Source: Tenrec ecaudatus
Taxonomy: Eukaryota; Chordata; Mammalia; Afrosoricida; Tenrecidae
Length of the DNA: 64,000 nucleotides
Direction: 5' to 3'
Assembly (NCBI RefSeq): GCF_050624435.1
Contig: NC_134545.1
Span: 88,750,063-88,814,062 of the forward strand
Part shown: piece by piece, positions 63,291 through 64,000 of the stretch
Layout of the letters: each line of letters starts with the position of its first letter
Position numbering within the stretch: position 1 is the stretch's first letter
Program-made: the position numbers and the translations under genes
The notes under the pieces: model-generated
What the model was told of the DNA's origin: nothing
What the model saw: only the letters and a program-made list of their open reading frames with translations
Database searches by the model: none

Positions 63291-64000
63291 CGGAATGTCG
63301 GGGCCCGGAATAGTATTTTAAACGGTTTCTTTTTTTTAACCTAGGACATTAAGAGGAAGCCCGCCAACCTACCTTCAACGTTTCACCAAAGACTGTAACA
63401 CCAATCAAGGTAGAAGCATATTGAAGGAAAAAAAAAGGCTAAAGGAATGTTGGGGCGAGGGGGGTGGGGGCGGGCGGGGGCGTGTTAAATGGTTCAAAGT
63501 TGGAACCATTGGCGTAACAATAATAATAGCGTCGTATTGGATTATAATCCAGAAGTATAAAAGAATTACCCCTGAAAGTCATACTGATATAAATAAATGA
63601 ATAAGTAAGTGAGAGGGGCGAGGAAAGTCTCCTAAGTAGAAGAATTTAACAACCACACCACAACCACATTAAATGTAGGTACCCTCCCTTGGAGGAAATG
63701 GGGCTGACTTCCACAGTACTTACCATGTGGGTCTTGCACGGGGACTTTGCTTTACAAAGAGCGCACTCCGGAAGTGGGGAATGGGGCAGGGCGACTTGAT
63801 AGGAAGAATACTATCTCCGACTGGGAATCAAGGCTAAGGTCATCGGTGATAAGTTGTGCTAACTGTATGTACCCTTGATACGATGCGAGAAAAATGGCAC
63901 TTTTGTGGTCTCCCTCACCCCAAAGCCATGAAGAAAACATCACAATCCAATTATGGTCTCTCAAAGCCGTGCTAGCATTCTGCACTGACTGCCAGGTGAT
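63291..64000. other. Probable GSTO2 5' intron or flank
   Basis: Mixed sequence with G-rich and AT-rich patches. No GSTO2-like coding exon is found to the right edge. Confidence 0.4.

Noticed and set aside
63294-63321. ATG reading MSGPGIVF as a GSTO2 start
   Set aside because: GSTO2 begins MSG but continues with an RTLGKG-type segment before the splice site. That is absent here.

Overview
This is a stretch of vertebrate nuclear DNA, with long introns, GT-AG exons, CpG islands at gene starts and dense interspersed repeats. The repeats point to an afrotherian mammal, most probably a tenrec such as Echinops telfairi. The evidence is many copies of an afrotherian-type tRNA-derived SINE, BovB/RTE LINE fragments, an L1-like family, and five copies of a SPIN-type hAT element. 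SPIN is known from tenrec but not, as far as I recall, from elephant. The species call is inference.

The layout matches the human 10q25 order CFAP43 - GSTO1 - GSTO2. From about 37.0 kb down to the left edge lies the 5' part of CFAP43 on the minus strand. Ten coding exons (1293 nt, residues 1 to 431 of a protein of about 1665 residues in human) can be placed with consistent reading phase, and the rest of the gene is beyond position 1. Its CpG-rich promoter lies at about 36.8-37.2 kb. The region 37.3-51.5 kb is gene-free and almost entirely transposon: a long BovB copy on the minus strand, L1-like copies, SINEs and two SPIN copies. GSTO1 is complete on the plus strand (six coding exons, 52007-61170, 241 codons plus stop). 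Its CpG island lies at about 51.6-52.3 kb. A further CpG-rich segment with four CCAAT-type boxes and a GC box at 62.6-63.3 kb is probably the GSTO2 promoter. No GSTO2 coding exon is visible before the right edge.

CFAP43 is an axonemal tether protein of motile cilia and sperm flagella. GSTO1 is a cytosolic omega-class glutathione transferase. They are neighbours by conserved synteny, and nothing here suggests a shared pathway. Intron 4 of CFAP43 carries an antisense processed pseudogene of the chaperonin subunit gene CCT7 with clear target-site duplications.

I found no new multi-gene system. The points most worth a second look are: the doubled cysteine content of the predicted GSTO1, including a Cys-Pro-Cys at the active site; an L1-like insertion with a possible 3' transduction and a perfect 17-bp duplication; the SPIN copies, one nested in a SINE and one in an L1-like copy; a 36-bp hairpin-bearing tandem repeat; and a 62-bp retroinsertion with a perfect 14-bp duplication. 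Repeat boundaries are estimates by eye, and repeat family names are from memory.
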